Part shown: one piece after another, positions 1 to 10,429 of the stretch
Layout: each line of letters starts with the position of its first letter
How positions within the stretch are numbered: position 1 is the stretch's first letter
DNA from: Zerene cesonia
Taxonomy: Eukaryota; Arthropoda; Insecta; Lepidoptera; Pieridae
Direction: 5' to 3'
DNA: 64,000 nt
NCBI RefSeq assembly: GCF_012273895.1
Contig: NC_052122.1
Span: 7,812,001-7,876,000, forward strand
The notes under the pieces: model-generated
The model's input: the letters and a program-made list of their open reading frames with translations, nothing else
Told to the model about the DNA's origin: nothing
Databases searched by the model: none
Translations under genes and position numbers: made by a program

Positions 1-108
1 CCCCAAAGATCGCACGTTTTCTTTATATTTAATGTTTTAAAGGTTTTAATAATATCATCAGTCACGTATTGCAGTTTAAATAATACACCACAATCCGAAA
101 CATGATAC

Positions 109-129
109 CTGAAAGGGTCTCTGCACAGG
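109..129 (-). other. Possible 21-base micro-exon of the left-edge gene
   Basis: A pyrimidine-containing acceptor (TTCATCTTCAG, ending at 130) is followed by 21 bases and then a donor-like CAG|GTATCA. Entering in phase 1 from the 396-556 exon gives seven clean codons and leaves phase 1 again. Without the donor, the frame would stop 16 codons further on. This is only a splice-signal guess. Confidence 0.2.
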
Positions 130-395
130 CTGAAGATGAATTTGAATTTTTAATAGCATATGTAATCGTATCGTAAAGTATTTGTTTGCTTTAATGAAGG
201 CTGTTATATTAAAACACTTGTTAGCTTTGATGGATTTGACTGGAACAACTTATGAAATGGGCAATAGATATGATATAACTAAAACAGTACTATATTTAAT
301 ATAAATAACATATGCAACTCAAACTCCGCGCCAAAATGTAAAACTGTAATTCCCGATACTTTTCTGACTGAATGTAATCATAATGTTTTACTTGC

Positions 396-3300
396 CTTGG
401 AAGGACACAACATCAAGAATGGAGCTAGGTGTGGTGTGTATCTGAAACACTCTAGACTCTGGAGGTGTTTCGGTTCTCCTATCCACACCTGATTGTTGCG
501 TTTGACGTGTATTCGGGATGTTTATTCCTGCGGCGAATTTGCGCTGTGCGTGTACGCTGTAATTATCAGATACATTTTTTCATATGTAATTTTCATTAAT
601 GCAGAGCTAAATGCTAATAATAAATATTAGTTTAAAAAAAACTAAAAAACACGCTTTAACAAAAATCATATTTTGCAAATTAAAAAATGGAATAATTTTA
701 TCAAATTAGTGTATTGTCATCGGTCCTCAATAAATCTACAAAGTTTGAACGAAATCTGGCCGTTTAAAGTGGGTCAAAATCGCGCCCAAAGAAGTCGGTT
801 ACAAACAAACATACAAACAAACATACAAACAAACATACAAACAAACATACAAACAAACATACAGGTGAAGCTAATAAAAAGCGTGTAAAAATTAAATTCT
901 GGATAAGTATCCCTTCTTTAAACGCTTATATTAGCTTCACTTTTGGTTTTATATGTAAATTAAGTCATTTTAATCCATTTCTAATAGACAGATAATTCAA
1001 ACTATAATATGTCTCAACTCAATAAACTTTTTAGTGACAATCAAGACCTTTCAAACTCTAAGCCACGCTATTTTAAACTCACATTTCTAATGACACAGTC
1101 CATAGAATACAATATTTTAAATTAGCATAATACGCAATAAAAATGTATAAAAAATAGGCATATTTTAATACATAATATATCTCCCAACTCGTAATCCAAA
1201 TGAGACTAAGACACAACTTGTCACGGAACAATATTAAGAAATCTTCTAATCTAGTAATTTTAATGTTTATGAACAGAGCAACAAAAATTTGTACAAAAAC
1301 CCTAGAATCTAGGGATGTAAATAATATAGGGCCAATGTAGTGCAAACAATATCATATAAATTGGACATCATCCAGACTCAGCCAAGCTCGGTCGGACGGT
1401 TTAGGGGCCGAGGATTTGGGGGAAAAGCAATTAAAATAATAAAATAAGACAAAAAAAAATAAAATAAGCAGTGGTGGCTCATTGGTGAGAACCTCGGACT
1501 TCAAAATCGATAAGTCGAGGTTCGAGACCGGGGCGAGCGTGCAGGAAATAAATTGATTTTTCAATTTATCTGCACATGTGGAAAACATCACCACTGCTTC
1601 AAACGGTGAAGGAAAACATCGTGAGGAAACCGGCATGTCCAAGAATCAAAAGTTCGACGACATGCGACATGTGCCAACCCGCACTTGGCCAGCGTGGTGG
1701 ATTATGGCCTAAACCCTCATAGGAGGCCTGTGTCCCAGCAGTGGGAACATATATGGGCTGATGATGATGAGAATAAGCAATTATATGTATATGCTGCTAA
1801 CTACAGCCTGCACTGCACATGCCGGGTCTGCTGTTATAGTGGAGTCCATCATCAAGCACTATACACTTCCTGAATACAGATCCGCTCACTTACAAGAAGC
1901 CACCATTTCTCTTAAAGCACAACAAGAGGACGAGTTTTCAATTAGGCATTCAATTTATAGCCAGCAGTGACTGGAATGCAAAAATGTTCATTGGTCTTCA
2001 TGAATCAATATTATTAGGGGAAGGGAAATTAAGAAGAGTATGACAAAAACAGCTTAAAAACCATACTTGCAACAGATCCTATCAATTGGTCAAGTGATTT
2101 GAACAAATTGTCTGATATTATAGATATATTATATGTAAGGATCTATCAAGTCTATTCCATCAAATACAAACTTGTCTTGATGTTTACTCAAATCATTTCC
2201 ATATAAAATTGACTATTGGTATGAATGCTATGAAAGTTATGCAAATCTCTATAATGTACGCACTGATTGGGGAAACTTACAGGAACTGGCCAACAATAAG
2301 TTTGATCTTAAAATGCTCCTTAAGAATGAGACAGACAAGGATGAAGCGACGAGATATTTTACCACTACAATATAAGAATTTTGCTGGAATTTTACTCCCA
2401 ATTTCCAGAACCGTCAACCACAGGATAAGTTAATCTCAGAAAGCACATAAATACTGGAAAACAGGAGACCAAGACGTGTATGGCACACAAGTCGACATCG
2501 AAACGATAAAAGAATTAATAAAGCTACCATGAAAATATATCTCATATCTGAAGAAAATGACAGATTGACATTCTCATGAGTTTATCTTACTACGCTCATC
2601 AGGATAGCCAGCATTAAATAACAATATCCTATGTATAGTCTGTAAGCGAAAATGAGACAATTATGTTGATACTATCATTGTATGGTATTTGGCGCCAAAT
2701 TGGTAACAAAACACGTGGCTTGATGCAATCACTTTTATTGTCCGTAGCAATCTGACAAGCGTTGAAACATGATTTTAGGCCTACCCACATGTATACACTA
2801 CAATCCCTCCACCTATAGTTAACAAAACAGAAAACAGAAAAAACTTAACAAAGACATAATACTAAAATTTACGTTTTTTACGTAAACGTAAAGGATATCG
2901 ACGAGGGGTCAACGGATCGTCACTTCGAGGGTCTACAGGAGCGGGAGGAGAGCTCATGCCACTAGTGACGTCAGAGCTACCTTCATTTTCTGAGCATAAT
3001 GGAATCAATTCTCTTGTCTCCTCCTCTATCGCTTCTTGTTGTGGATCTGGCGTTGTGTTATCCTCCTCCAATTGAGGAGGGACTTGATCAGCATCATACT
3101 CCACCGGAACTGTAGATTCCGTTACCTCATTAGAAGAGTACTCCCCGACGCAACTCACATCATCAGAAACATGTTCATGGTACTTTCTAGAACCCTCATA
3201 AATCACAATTTGATCGACATGTTTGCGAAAGTAAACATTTTCATCCGGCACAAAAATCAAATACATTCTTTTACCAATATTATTCTTAATTATTCCAAAT

Positions 3301-6300
3301 TTCCATGTATGCTTAGTTCCATTTTTAAAATTATGTTTAAATAAAATTTCGTCTCCGCTTTTAAAAATTAACTTTCGTTGACCCCCATAGGCGTTACATT
3401 GTGAAATCTGTTTAGCACGAACATTATCTTTAACAACACTCGCCAACGACNNNNNNNNNNNNNNNNNNNNNNNNNNNNNNNNNNNNNNNNNNNNNNNNNN
3501 NNNNNNNNNNNNNNNNNNNNNNNNNNNNNNNNNNNNNNNNNNNNNNNNNNNNNNNNNNNNNNNNNNNNNNNNNNNNNNNNNNNNNNNNNNNNNNNNNNNN
3601 NNNNNNNNNNNNNNNNNNNNNNNNNNNNNNNNNNNNNNNNNNNNNNNNNNNNNNNNNNNNNNNNNNNNNNNNNNNNNNNNNNNNNNNNNNNNNNNNNNNN
3701 NNNNNNNNNNNNNNNNNNNNNNNNNNNNNNNNNNNNNNNNNNNNNNNNNNNNNNNNNNNNNNNNNNNNNNNNNNNNNNNNNNNNNNNNNNNNNNNNNNNN
3801 NNNNNNNNNNNNNNNNNNNNNNNNNNNNNNNNNNNNNNNNNNNNNNNNNNNNNNNNNNNNNNNNNNNNNNNNNNNNNNNNNNNNNNNNNNNNNNNNNNNN
3901 NNNNNNNNNNNNNNNNNNNNNNNNNNNNNNNNNNNNNNNNNNNNNNNNNNNNNNNNNNNNNNNNNNNNNNNNNNNNNNNNNNNNNNNNNNNNNNNNNNNN
4001 NNNNNNNNNNNNNNNNNNNNNNNNNNNNNNNNNNNNNNNNNNNNNNNNNNNNNNNNNNNNNNNNNNNNNNNNNNNNNNNNNNNNNNNNNNNNNNNNNNNN
4101 NNNNNNNNNNNNNNNNNNNNNNNNNNNNNNNNNNNNNNNNNNNNNNNNNNNNNNNNNNNNNNNNNNNNNNNNNNNNNNNNNNNNNNNNNNNNNNNNNNNN
4201 NNNNNNNNNNNNNNNNNNNNNNNNNNNNNNNNNNNNNNNNNNNNNNNNNNNNNNNNNNNNNNNNNNNNNNNNNNNNNNNNNNNNNNNNNNNNNNNNNNNN
4301 NNNNNNNNNNNNNNNNNNNNNNNNNNNNNNNNNNNNNNNNNNNNNNNNNNNNNNNNNNNNNNNNNNNNNNNNNNNNNNNNNNNNNNNNNNNNNNNNNNNN
4401 NNNNNNNNNNNNNNNNNNNNNNNNNNNNNNNNNNNNNNNNNNNNNNNNNNCAGCACGGCGCCCAGCCCCGCCGGCCCCGCGTCCGCCGTCACTATCGTAC
4501 ACAGCCCGGGGTCGAAGTGGGCTAATACGCGTTCAGACGCTAACTCTTTTTTAATTCTACAGAACGCTGCATTTTGCTCACGGCCCCAAAACCATTTCGT
4601 ATCTTTTTTTAATAAAAAATGCAAAGGATCTAAAACACTCGATGTGTTTGGTATGAAACATCTATAATAATTCACCATACCTAAAAAAGATTTTAATTCA
4701 CTTACATTTTTCGGACAATTTGCGTTTAAAATGGCTTCAACCTTCTGTTTCGATTTATGTAAACCGTCTTTATCAATAACGAAACCCAAATACTCGATAG
4801 ACGTTTGAAATAATTTACATTTCTCGTGTTTTAACCGTAAACCTGCATCTTGTAGTCTACTTAAAACTAACTCTAATCTGTGTAAATGTAAAGCTTTTGT
4901 AGAACCGGTAATTAATATATCATCCAAGAAAACACATACACCTTCTATACCCGCGAGTAATTGGTCCATAGTTCGCTGAAAAATACAAGGAGCGTTCGCT
5001 AAACCAAAAACCAGTCTATTATATCGAAAAAGACCTAAATGGGTATTGATACACGTTAATTCTTTTGAATTATCAAGTAACAATTGATTGTAAGCACTAG
5101 AAAGATCTAGCTTAGAAAATTCCAACCCTCCGTGTAACTTTGAAAAAATATCTTCAATCCTAGGCAAAGGATAATTATCGATATACAACACTTTGTTTAG
5201 GGTTACTGAAAAATCACCACAAATTCTTATATTACCATCGGGTTTTAAAACGGGAACGATAGGTGTTGCATAATCAGAGTGATCAATCTTTTCCAAAATA
5301 CCTAAACTAATTAAACGATTTAATTCCTCCTCCACCTTATATTTCAACGGAATCGGCACCGGTCTCGGTTTAAAAAAATTTAATTGACTCCCTGGTTTGA
5401 TTTTCAAAGTTACTTTATATTTATTAAACGTACCTAAAGTGTCACTAAAAAGTAAAGAATATTTATTCAAAATTTTATCTGCAAGTTCGTTTGAGTCTAA
5501 ATTATTGTAATTAAACGAACAAAACTCTAAGCCGTAAATAGAAATAAAATCACGGCCTAAAAGTATCGGTTGGTTTTTGTGTGTGTTAACAATAAAAAAA
5601 TTAATTGGTTTTACGATATTATCATAAGTAACGCTCATACAAATATAACCCAATGGGTTAATCCTAGTACCGTTATAACAATTAAACACCACCCGGCTCG
5701 GTTGTAACAACAGCTTACATTTGAAATATTTTTCATAAATAAAAGATGGCAAAACGGATACTGCACTACCGCTGTCTATCTCACAAATAAACTTATGCGA
5801 ATCCAATAAAACCGTCAGACACATCGATTCTCCCTTTAAACCTTTAATATTGAATAACTCACCAACATCAGAGTCTTTGCCGTGCATTTCTACATAATTA
5901 TTACGCTTAACATTTACATTACAAACTCGTTGTAAATGTCCTTGTTTCCCGCACTTATTACAACTATAACTTTTGAACCGACACTGCTCTTTGGAATGAC
6001 CTTTACCACCGCACACAACACATAACACTTTTTCACTGAAGGTGGGGCCCCGGGCCGCCCTCCCGGGGGCGCCGGGACGGACCGCAAACACACCAACTGA
6101 GCCGCGTTCGACTCCCGGCTGCGAACTCCCCGATGATACCACATCAGCATTTTGTAACGACACACGGGAACACTGTACGTTTAAGGCCATCTCCAACGCC
6201 TTGCTGAACGATAAATTGTCAATATTCTCAGCGAACAATTTTTCTTTTTCTTTGGCATTTACTAAACCCAATACAAATCTGTCTCGTAGTGCTGTGTCTA

Positions 6301-8347
6301 ACTCGGCCTTGAAACCACAATGCTGCGCTAAATGTCGAACTCGCGCCGCCCATTCATTTAAATCTTCCCCGGGTCTTTGTTCAGCCTTATAAAACAAATA
6401 TCTTTCGGCGAAAGTACTTCTCTTCGCGATGAAATGATCGTTTAACTTCTGCACGAGCGTAGCATATTCGATATTTTCTAGATCCGTGGGGAACACCAAA
6501 TCTTTTGCGACGCAATAAGTATCTTCCACCAAAGCCGTTAATAACAACGCACGGCGTTTCACCCCGGCTTTGTCTGAACTATCATCAATATTGTTAGCTG
6601 TGCAATACTGTTTAAAACGACTTATGAATATACACCATTCTTGCGCGCGGTGGTCGAACATGAGATTGCTACAAAATGACGCATTTCCACTCAACGACAT
6701 ATTTCACGGTATTCTTTGTAGTTTTTCACGCGTGGATTACTATTTCCTCGTCGCCAATTATGGTATTTGGGGCCAAATTGGTAACAAAACACGTGGCTTG
6801 ATGCAATCACTTTTATTGTCCGTAGCAAACTGACAAGCGTTGAAACATGATTTTAGTCCTACCCACATGTATACACTACACATTGGTATATAGTTCTTAT
6901 TATTTTATTTACATTAGAGTAGCTAAACCACCCGTAGTAATTGATCACCATCGTCTATGTGCTTATAAATCATTTTGCTTGTGAATAATGAAAAGCACTT
7001 AGGTACATGAAATATTTATTTAAAGTGCCCTAAATAAAATAAACTAATTTACTTAATAACATTCTAAATTCAGTTACTATAGACATAAATTAATTATATA
7101 AACACATAAAACAGTCACCAGTCAACAGTTATTTATTCAGTTATTTGTAACAACTTCACTGGGCTACAATTAGTCCCTTGATTGATAGTCTATATGTTAT
7201 GATACCCTATGTTCTTCTTTTGCATGCTAATGATAAAGATTATATATTCTGTTGAAATATCTTTCAACTAGTTGCGCCCCGCGGTTTCTCATGCGTAAGT
7301 CTATATCCAGTAGGAATATCAGGATAAAAAGTTGCCTGTATATGTTATTCCAGTTGTTCAACTGTTATGTACATACCAAATTTTATTGCAATCGGTTCAG
7401 CAGTTTTTGCGTGAAAGAGCAACAAACACACACATCCTTACAAACTTTTGCATTTATAATATTAGTAGGAATAGTAGGAAGTAGAATTAGTAGTATATCA
7501 AACATTAATCCATTCAGAAGCACTTTTGAATTGTTAAAATATTTGATTGGTTTACACTCGAACATTACATGTTTTTATGGACTATATGGATAAAAAACAG
7601 GAGAAATCTTTATTATGTTGGTATATTTCATTATATTTTATTATAAAACAGAAAACAAAACAATAATTTAATAATAGTCATATAGTTATTATTGCAGTGC
7701 ATGAAATGTAATTAATTTTGTTATTCAGTAATATGCAGAAACCCATATAAAATAATAATAAACATTTGCAGTGCTACTATACATAATCTAATGTTGGTAA
7801 CTAGTCTCGCTAAGAAGCTCGAGAATGGCAAAGCCGATTTTGATGAATTTATAACACTTTATGAAAAGTTTAAAAAAAAAGAAAAATGTGCCAAACACAT
7901 TGCAAAGTTCGCCTGGTCACCTAGTATGTAGCAGGATAATTGTCGGACAAAATTTAAATTTTAACATTAGATTAAACAAACAATATAATAAGTGTACATT
8001 GCGATTTGAAATAAAGATACGTTCGACAGCGTATTTTATATTACGAAAAAAGTAGTAAATATCTATACACAGTTACAAACATTCGCATTTATAATATAAA
8101 TAGGATATAAATAATGTGTATTACTAAAATAGATGCTCCCATATTAATGAATTTTCAAAAGGGTTTAAAATATGCAGCACATCTACGAAAAAGGTAGTAA
8201 ACATCCATACACAGTTACAAACATTCGCATTTATAATATAAGTAGGATATAACATAATGTGTATCACTAAAATAGATGCTGATGAAAAAAATTACAAAAG
8301 GGTTTAAAATATGTTGAAAAAAAAATTGCTATCACTTACCGCTTCAT
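396..8347 (-). CDS. 5' part of an unrecognised protein-coding gene (partial, exits left edge)
   Basis: I do not recognise this gene. The coding exons I can support are 8345-8347 (ATG) to 8340, then 396-556. The first coding exon ends ATGAAGCG followed by GTAAGTG, so it adds only M-K plus two bases of the third codon. The next exon follows a clean acceptor (ATTACAG at 557-563), starts with C and then stays open for 161 bases, which completes an arginine codon. The phases match exactly. Together they give 56 residues starting MKRVHAQRKF and ending SSILDVVSFQ, a basic, Ser/Thr/Gln-rich and probably disordered N-terminus. The 396 exon ends AAG|GCAAGT, the consensus for a GC-AG intron. Its base composition is clearly richer in G+C than its surroundings. 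The other two frames of the exon on this strand were not needed, and at least one contains a stop. The rest of the protein lies left of position 1. The 7.8-kb intron carries a SINE, LINE debris and an LTR retrotransposon. Function is unknown. Confidence 0.6.
806..865. repeat. 12-bp minisatellite (ACAAACAAACAT)5
   Basis: Five near-perfect copies of a 12-base unit built from ACAA and ACAT. It sits inside an interspersed-repeat tail (about 741-890) that contains a GAAATCTGGCCGTTTAAAGT stretch and ends AGCTAATAAAAAGCGTG. Because 12 is a multiple of 3, it produces a spurious open frame of repeated N-I-Q-T. Confidence 0.8.
1470..1773 (+). mobile_element. tRNA-derived SINE, near full length
   Basis: The head shows an RNA polymerase III A box (TGGCTCATTGG, 1475-1485) and a B box (GGTTCGAGACC, 1519-1529) with about 33 bases between them, the layout of a tRNA-related promoter. 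The body runs through AAACGGTGAAGGAAAACATC and CAACCCGCACTTGGCCAGCG to GTGTCCCAGCAGTGGGAAC. The tail ends in a GATGATGATGA simple repeat, a well-known Lepidoptera SINE/LINE tail. Related copies are at about 55055-55245 (plus, head missing) and 20283-20503 (minus, degenerate). It lies in the big intron of the left-edge gene, antisense to it. Confidence 0.8.
1890..2565 (+). pseudogene. Decayed Jockey-clade LINE, end of endonuclease domain and linker to RT
   Basis: Translating the three plus frames and hopping between them gives pieces that follow the order seen in Jockey-type ORF2. First comes S-D-W-N-A-K-x-V-H-W (the G-D-W-N-A-K-H motif of the endonuclease, near 1968). Next is A-T-D-P-I-N-W-S-S-D-L-N-K-L-S-D-I-I-D (near 2072). 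Then there is a T-D-W-G-N-L-Q-E-L stretch (near 2262) and finally R-R-V-W-H-T-S-R-H-R-N-D-K-R (near 2473). At least four frameshifts and several stops separate them, so this is a dead fragment. The assignment rests on recognising the motif order by eye. It is flanked by the SINE on the left and the LTR element on the right. Confidence 0.55.
2681..2802 (-). repeat. 3' LTR of the mag-like element
   Basis: 122 bp, differing from the 5' LTR at only three positions. On the minus strand it starts TGTAGTGTATACATG and carries an AATAAA polyadenylation signal in the context GGACAATAAAAGTG. Confidence 0.85.
2862..6700 (-). CDS. Gag-pol polyprotein of the mag-like retrotransposon (interrupted by gap)
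   Basis: This encodes the structural and enzymatic polyprotein of the LTR element. The frame opens at the ATG at 6700. An unbroken stretch of about 750 codons shows gag, then two CCHC zinc knuckles (C-V-V-C-G-G-K-G-H-S-K-E-Q-C near residue 225 and C-N-K-C-G-K-Q-G-H near 246). A retroviral-type aspartic protease follows with D-S-G-S-A-V near 307. Reverse transcriptase has the catalytic F-L-D-D-I-L-I near 590, and RNase H starts at T-A-D-A-G-P-A-G near 737. The 1000-N gap follows. After it another frame carries the C-terminal part beyond integrase and ends at 2862 with R-R-Y-P-L-R-L-R-K-K-R-K-F, the basic tail common in these pol proteins. No stop or frameshift is visible outside the gap, so the copy may be intact. 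The missing part should be about 1.2-1.5 kb, judging from the domains that are absent. Confidence 0.85.
3451..4450. other. Assembly gap (1000 N) inside the retrotransposon
   Basis: Exactly 1000 N, so a placeholder length. It lies between the start of RNase H and the post-integrase part of pol. Confidence 0.99.
6759..6880 (-). repeat. 5' LTR of the mag-like element
   Basis: 122-bp partner of the repeat at 2681-2802. The three mismatches imply a young insertion. Directly downstream on the minus strand is the TTGGCGACGAGG primer-binding region, then the ATG of gag-pol at 6700. Confidence 0.85.
7259..7480 (+). repeat. Interspersed repeat, CGCGGTTTC family, copy 1
   Basis: Starts GCGCCCCGCGGTTTCTC and passes through GTAGGAATATC. 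It continues to TTGCAATCGGTTC and TTTGCGTGAAAGAG and ends TTATAATATTAGTAGGA. Close relatives are at 48165-48355 (plus) and 24598-24790 (minus), with a more distant one at 37205-37420 (minus). It is a non-coding dispersed family common in Lepidoptera. The 113-codon open frame here is accidental. Confidence 0.7.
7795..7860 (+). repeat. Helitron-like repeat fragment
   Basis: The stretch TAGTCTCGCTAAGAAGCTCG followed by GAGAATGGCAAAGCCGATTT resembles the 5' part of a widespread lepidopteran Helitron family. It is short and degenerate. Confidence 0.35.
8043..8317. repeat. Direct tandem duplication, two ~130-bp units
   Basis: The unit running from ACGAAAAAAGTAGTAAATAT to GGGTTTAAAATATG occurs at about 8043-8174 and again at about 8187-8313, with scattered mismatches and a short indel. 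Both copies contain TACACAGTTACAAACATTCG. It abuts the start-codon exon of the left-edge gene. Confidence 0.75.
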
Positions 8348-8428
8348 AGTGTAGGAATCTTATGGTCTTCTAGAATCTGAATTCCAAACCAGAATTGCCA
8401 ATGTTTTTTTCTTGTGCTTTCTTAATAT
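8340..8428 (-). other. Exon 2 of the left-edge gene: 5' UTR plus start codon
   Basis: On the minus strand a T-rich tract ending TTGTTGTAG (acceptor AG at 8430-8429) leads into an 89-base exon. Its only ATG context usable with the downstream exon is at 8347-8345, eight bases before a strong donor (GCG|GTAAGTG). This leaves 81 bases of 5' UTR in the exon. The start is chosen because it gives phase 2, exactly what the 396-556 exon needs. It sits right next to a tandem duplication (8043-8317). Confidence 0.55.
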
Positions 8429-8559
8429 CTACAACAAAGATAAATAATGCTATTGTTTATTAAAGACAAAGATATTTAATTATAGCTTTATTATCATTAA
8501 CAGTCAGTCATAATGTCACCTGACATTGGGAAACTCATTAATGTCGCCATACAATAATT

Positions 8560-9170
8560 TTCATCTGTCATGAGTGGAAAAAATAACAATTATTTTACTG
8601 CAGTAAAAATCAGGCTACAAATCAACAAGACATCAAGAACACAACTCAAAGTAAAAAATCACCTACTAAACCGGGATGTGGGAACATCACTACCAATAAC
8701 AAGAAAAACCTGGCTTAACAAGTATTTCATCCATCTCTTTTTAATAGGCAGAGATCTGCCTCACTTACTGAATCAACGGTTACCTTATTCAGTGCAGATT
8801 AGTGCAAAGCTAGCTTCAAAAAATGCAGAAATGTGTTGTCCAGAGTCAGTTATGCTTAGCTCAGAAATGCAGCCAATGGCTCGGCAACGTTTACCTTGAC
8901 CTAGACTAAAAAAGCGTCTGAGCCGTCACCTCCCGCACCTTCAGCTCATTCTGAGAACTCGATCTCGCTGAAAAGAAAACGAAATCCCTCAGAGAAAATC
9001 TAAAGTTCTTTCTAGAGAAAGAACTAGCAATCAGGAACAAAGACAAGAATCCCTAGAGCAAATAAACAATTAAGAGAATATCATCAAACAAAGTGAAAAG
9101 TTAGATATTCTCATTCAACAAATAGGCTTCTTGATAAATTTCTTCACTACTGCCGTCATATTTTTTTTAT
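8560..9170 (+). pseudogene. Possible Jockey-type LINE ORF1 (gag-like) remnant
   Basis: A 109-codon open frame (8570-8899) leads into frame-broken sequence. The latter reads as a Ser/Pro-rich segment, then a charged segment (K-R-K-R-N-P-S-E-K), then Q-S-E-K-L-D-I-L-I-Q-Q-I-G-F near 9095-9130. A Q/K-rich stretch ending in a hydrophobic coil is how many Jockey ORF1 proteins end just before the endonuclease. The evidence is compositional and order-based only. It lies in intron 1 of the left-edge gene. Confidence 0.3.
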
Positions 9171-10271
9171 AGTTATCATTACAAAATGACTTTTATACAA
9201 ACAGCATAACATCCAACACTTATGTGATCCAAAATTAAATATAGCTTCCAAAATAACAGATTTAAAACTAATAAAAGCTTATATAGTAATAAATATGATT
9301 AACTTTTTTTAGAAAAGGTTAACAATGATAATGAATTATAACATATTTATAAAAGAATAAATGCATTATGTCAATAAAAAGTAATAGCAATACTAAGTAT
9401 ATATTTATGTTTAATTTATTTGTTAAACAAATCCCGACATACTTACTAGCAACATTGCTTGTAAGTATAAAATTTCCCTATGTATAGTAGTCATTTTATA
9501 AAAATGTTTCTGTTCTAATGATCTGACATGATGAATAACATACTGAAACATACATACATCATGATACAAATTTTAAGATAATTTCTCAGTGAGAAACTTG
9601 TTGTACATTTACTCAAGTTTAGATAGCAGTTTTGTACTAAGCCTAATCTACTTCAGTTTTGATGCTAAGCTCATTATTTAGGAACTTATTGCTTTGTTAT
9701 ATATTCTATGATATTATAAGGTATGTACTATATACTGTATCATGTTGTGAAAACAGTATATGTTTATGTAGCTACAACATCAATTAATAAAATAAGCAAT
9801 TGAAATGATTAAAATGAAGAGGGTATATCATATTAATTGTTTTATTAAAATCCTTTGTTTGTACGAATTCAGTATGTTTTCTCAGTAGGTATGTGAACAT
9901 AAATGTTTTGTTCTGCCTTTTTTGTGACTGTTCAGTTGTCGCAACATTAATTTCATTATTATTCATATGTAATATGATCTACAAGGGGATTATCAAAATG
10001 GCCGTGTAAAATGTACAGAAAATGGAGGGTAGTGCGTGAACAGGTATACATGTACGCAGTTATGCTTATTGTGTGTCTACAATTTTACATTTACGAATCC
10101 ACAACCAAATGTTGTTTAAAATACAATAACTCTTTGAATTAATGTTTAATGTTGTTTATAATTCTAAATAATTGACACGAGTTTTAGAAAACTGTTCTCT
10201 AATTTTTGGCTTCGGTAGCGTCTATCTGTAGGTTTGAAGTTAAAAGCCATAAAAAATATGCTAAATACCGT

Positions 10272-10300
10272 ATTATGATACCGTATTACGGTATCATAAT
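10272..10300. repeat. Perfect 13-bp inverted repeat with 3-base loop
   Basis: The arms ATTATGATACCGT and ACGGTATCATAAT are separated by ATT. It lies just downstream of the candidate first exon of the left-edge gene, inside its first intron. Confidence 0.85.
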
Positions 10301-10347
10301 TAGCTACTAAAAATACTGATATGTATAAAATATTAATCAATACTCAC

Positions 10348-10420
10348 TGGTCAACTTGCATTAATTACTCGTACTTCCTCCTCAGTCTTCAGCCAAAAAA
10401 TGGAGGCAAACTATAGATTA
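10348..10420 (-). other. Candidate non-coding first exon of the left-edge gene
   Basis: On the minus strand the sequence TTGACCA|GTGAGTATT is a good donor at 10348. The sequence upstream of it (to about 10420) is less AT-rich than the flanks and has no usable ATG. It would be joined to the acceptor at 8429 by a 1.9-kb intron. The 5' limit is not visible, so the given end is approximate. Confidence 0.35.
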
Positions 10421-10429
10421 TATACCTAT

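Larger units (their letters stand above)
2681..6880 (-). mobile_element. Ty3/gypsy LTR retrotransposon, mag-like, with intact ends
   Basis: The element is bounded by two 122-bp direct repeats and a 5-bp target duplication CATTG (2676-2680 and 6881-6885). Read on the minus strand, the LTR begins TGTAGTG, followed by the primer-binding region TTGGCGACGAGG just inside the 5' LTR (6740-6758). A purine tract (AGGTGGAGGGAT) sits just before the 3' LTR (2803-2814). Short LTRs with one long gag-pol frame fit the mag lineage, which also occurs in silkworm. A 1000-N assembly gap (3451-4450) removes most of RNase H and the integrase. The apparent frame change across the gap comes from its arbitrary length. 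The element sits in an intron of the left-edge gene, in the same orientation. Confidence 0.9.

Noticed and set aside
806..865. Regular 12-bp repeats considered as a CRISPR-like array
   Set aside because: The units are contiguous with no spacers, so it is a minisatellite in a eukaryotic genome.
1352..1873. Open frames on both strands of 60-100 codons
   Set aside because: They lie within or across the tRNA-headed SINE and its tail and have no protein features.
2862..4502. Apparent separate second gene or frameshift in the retrotransposon
   Set aside because: The frame switch is at the 1000-N gap, whose length is arbitrary. The two parts are the front and end of one gag-pol.
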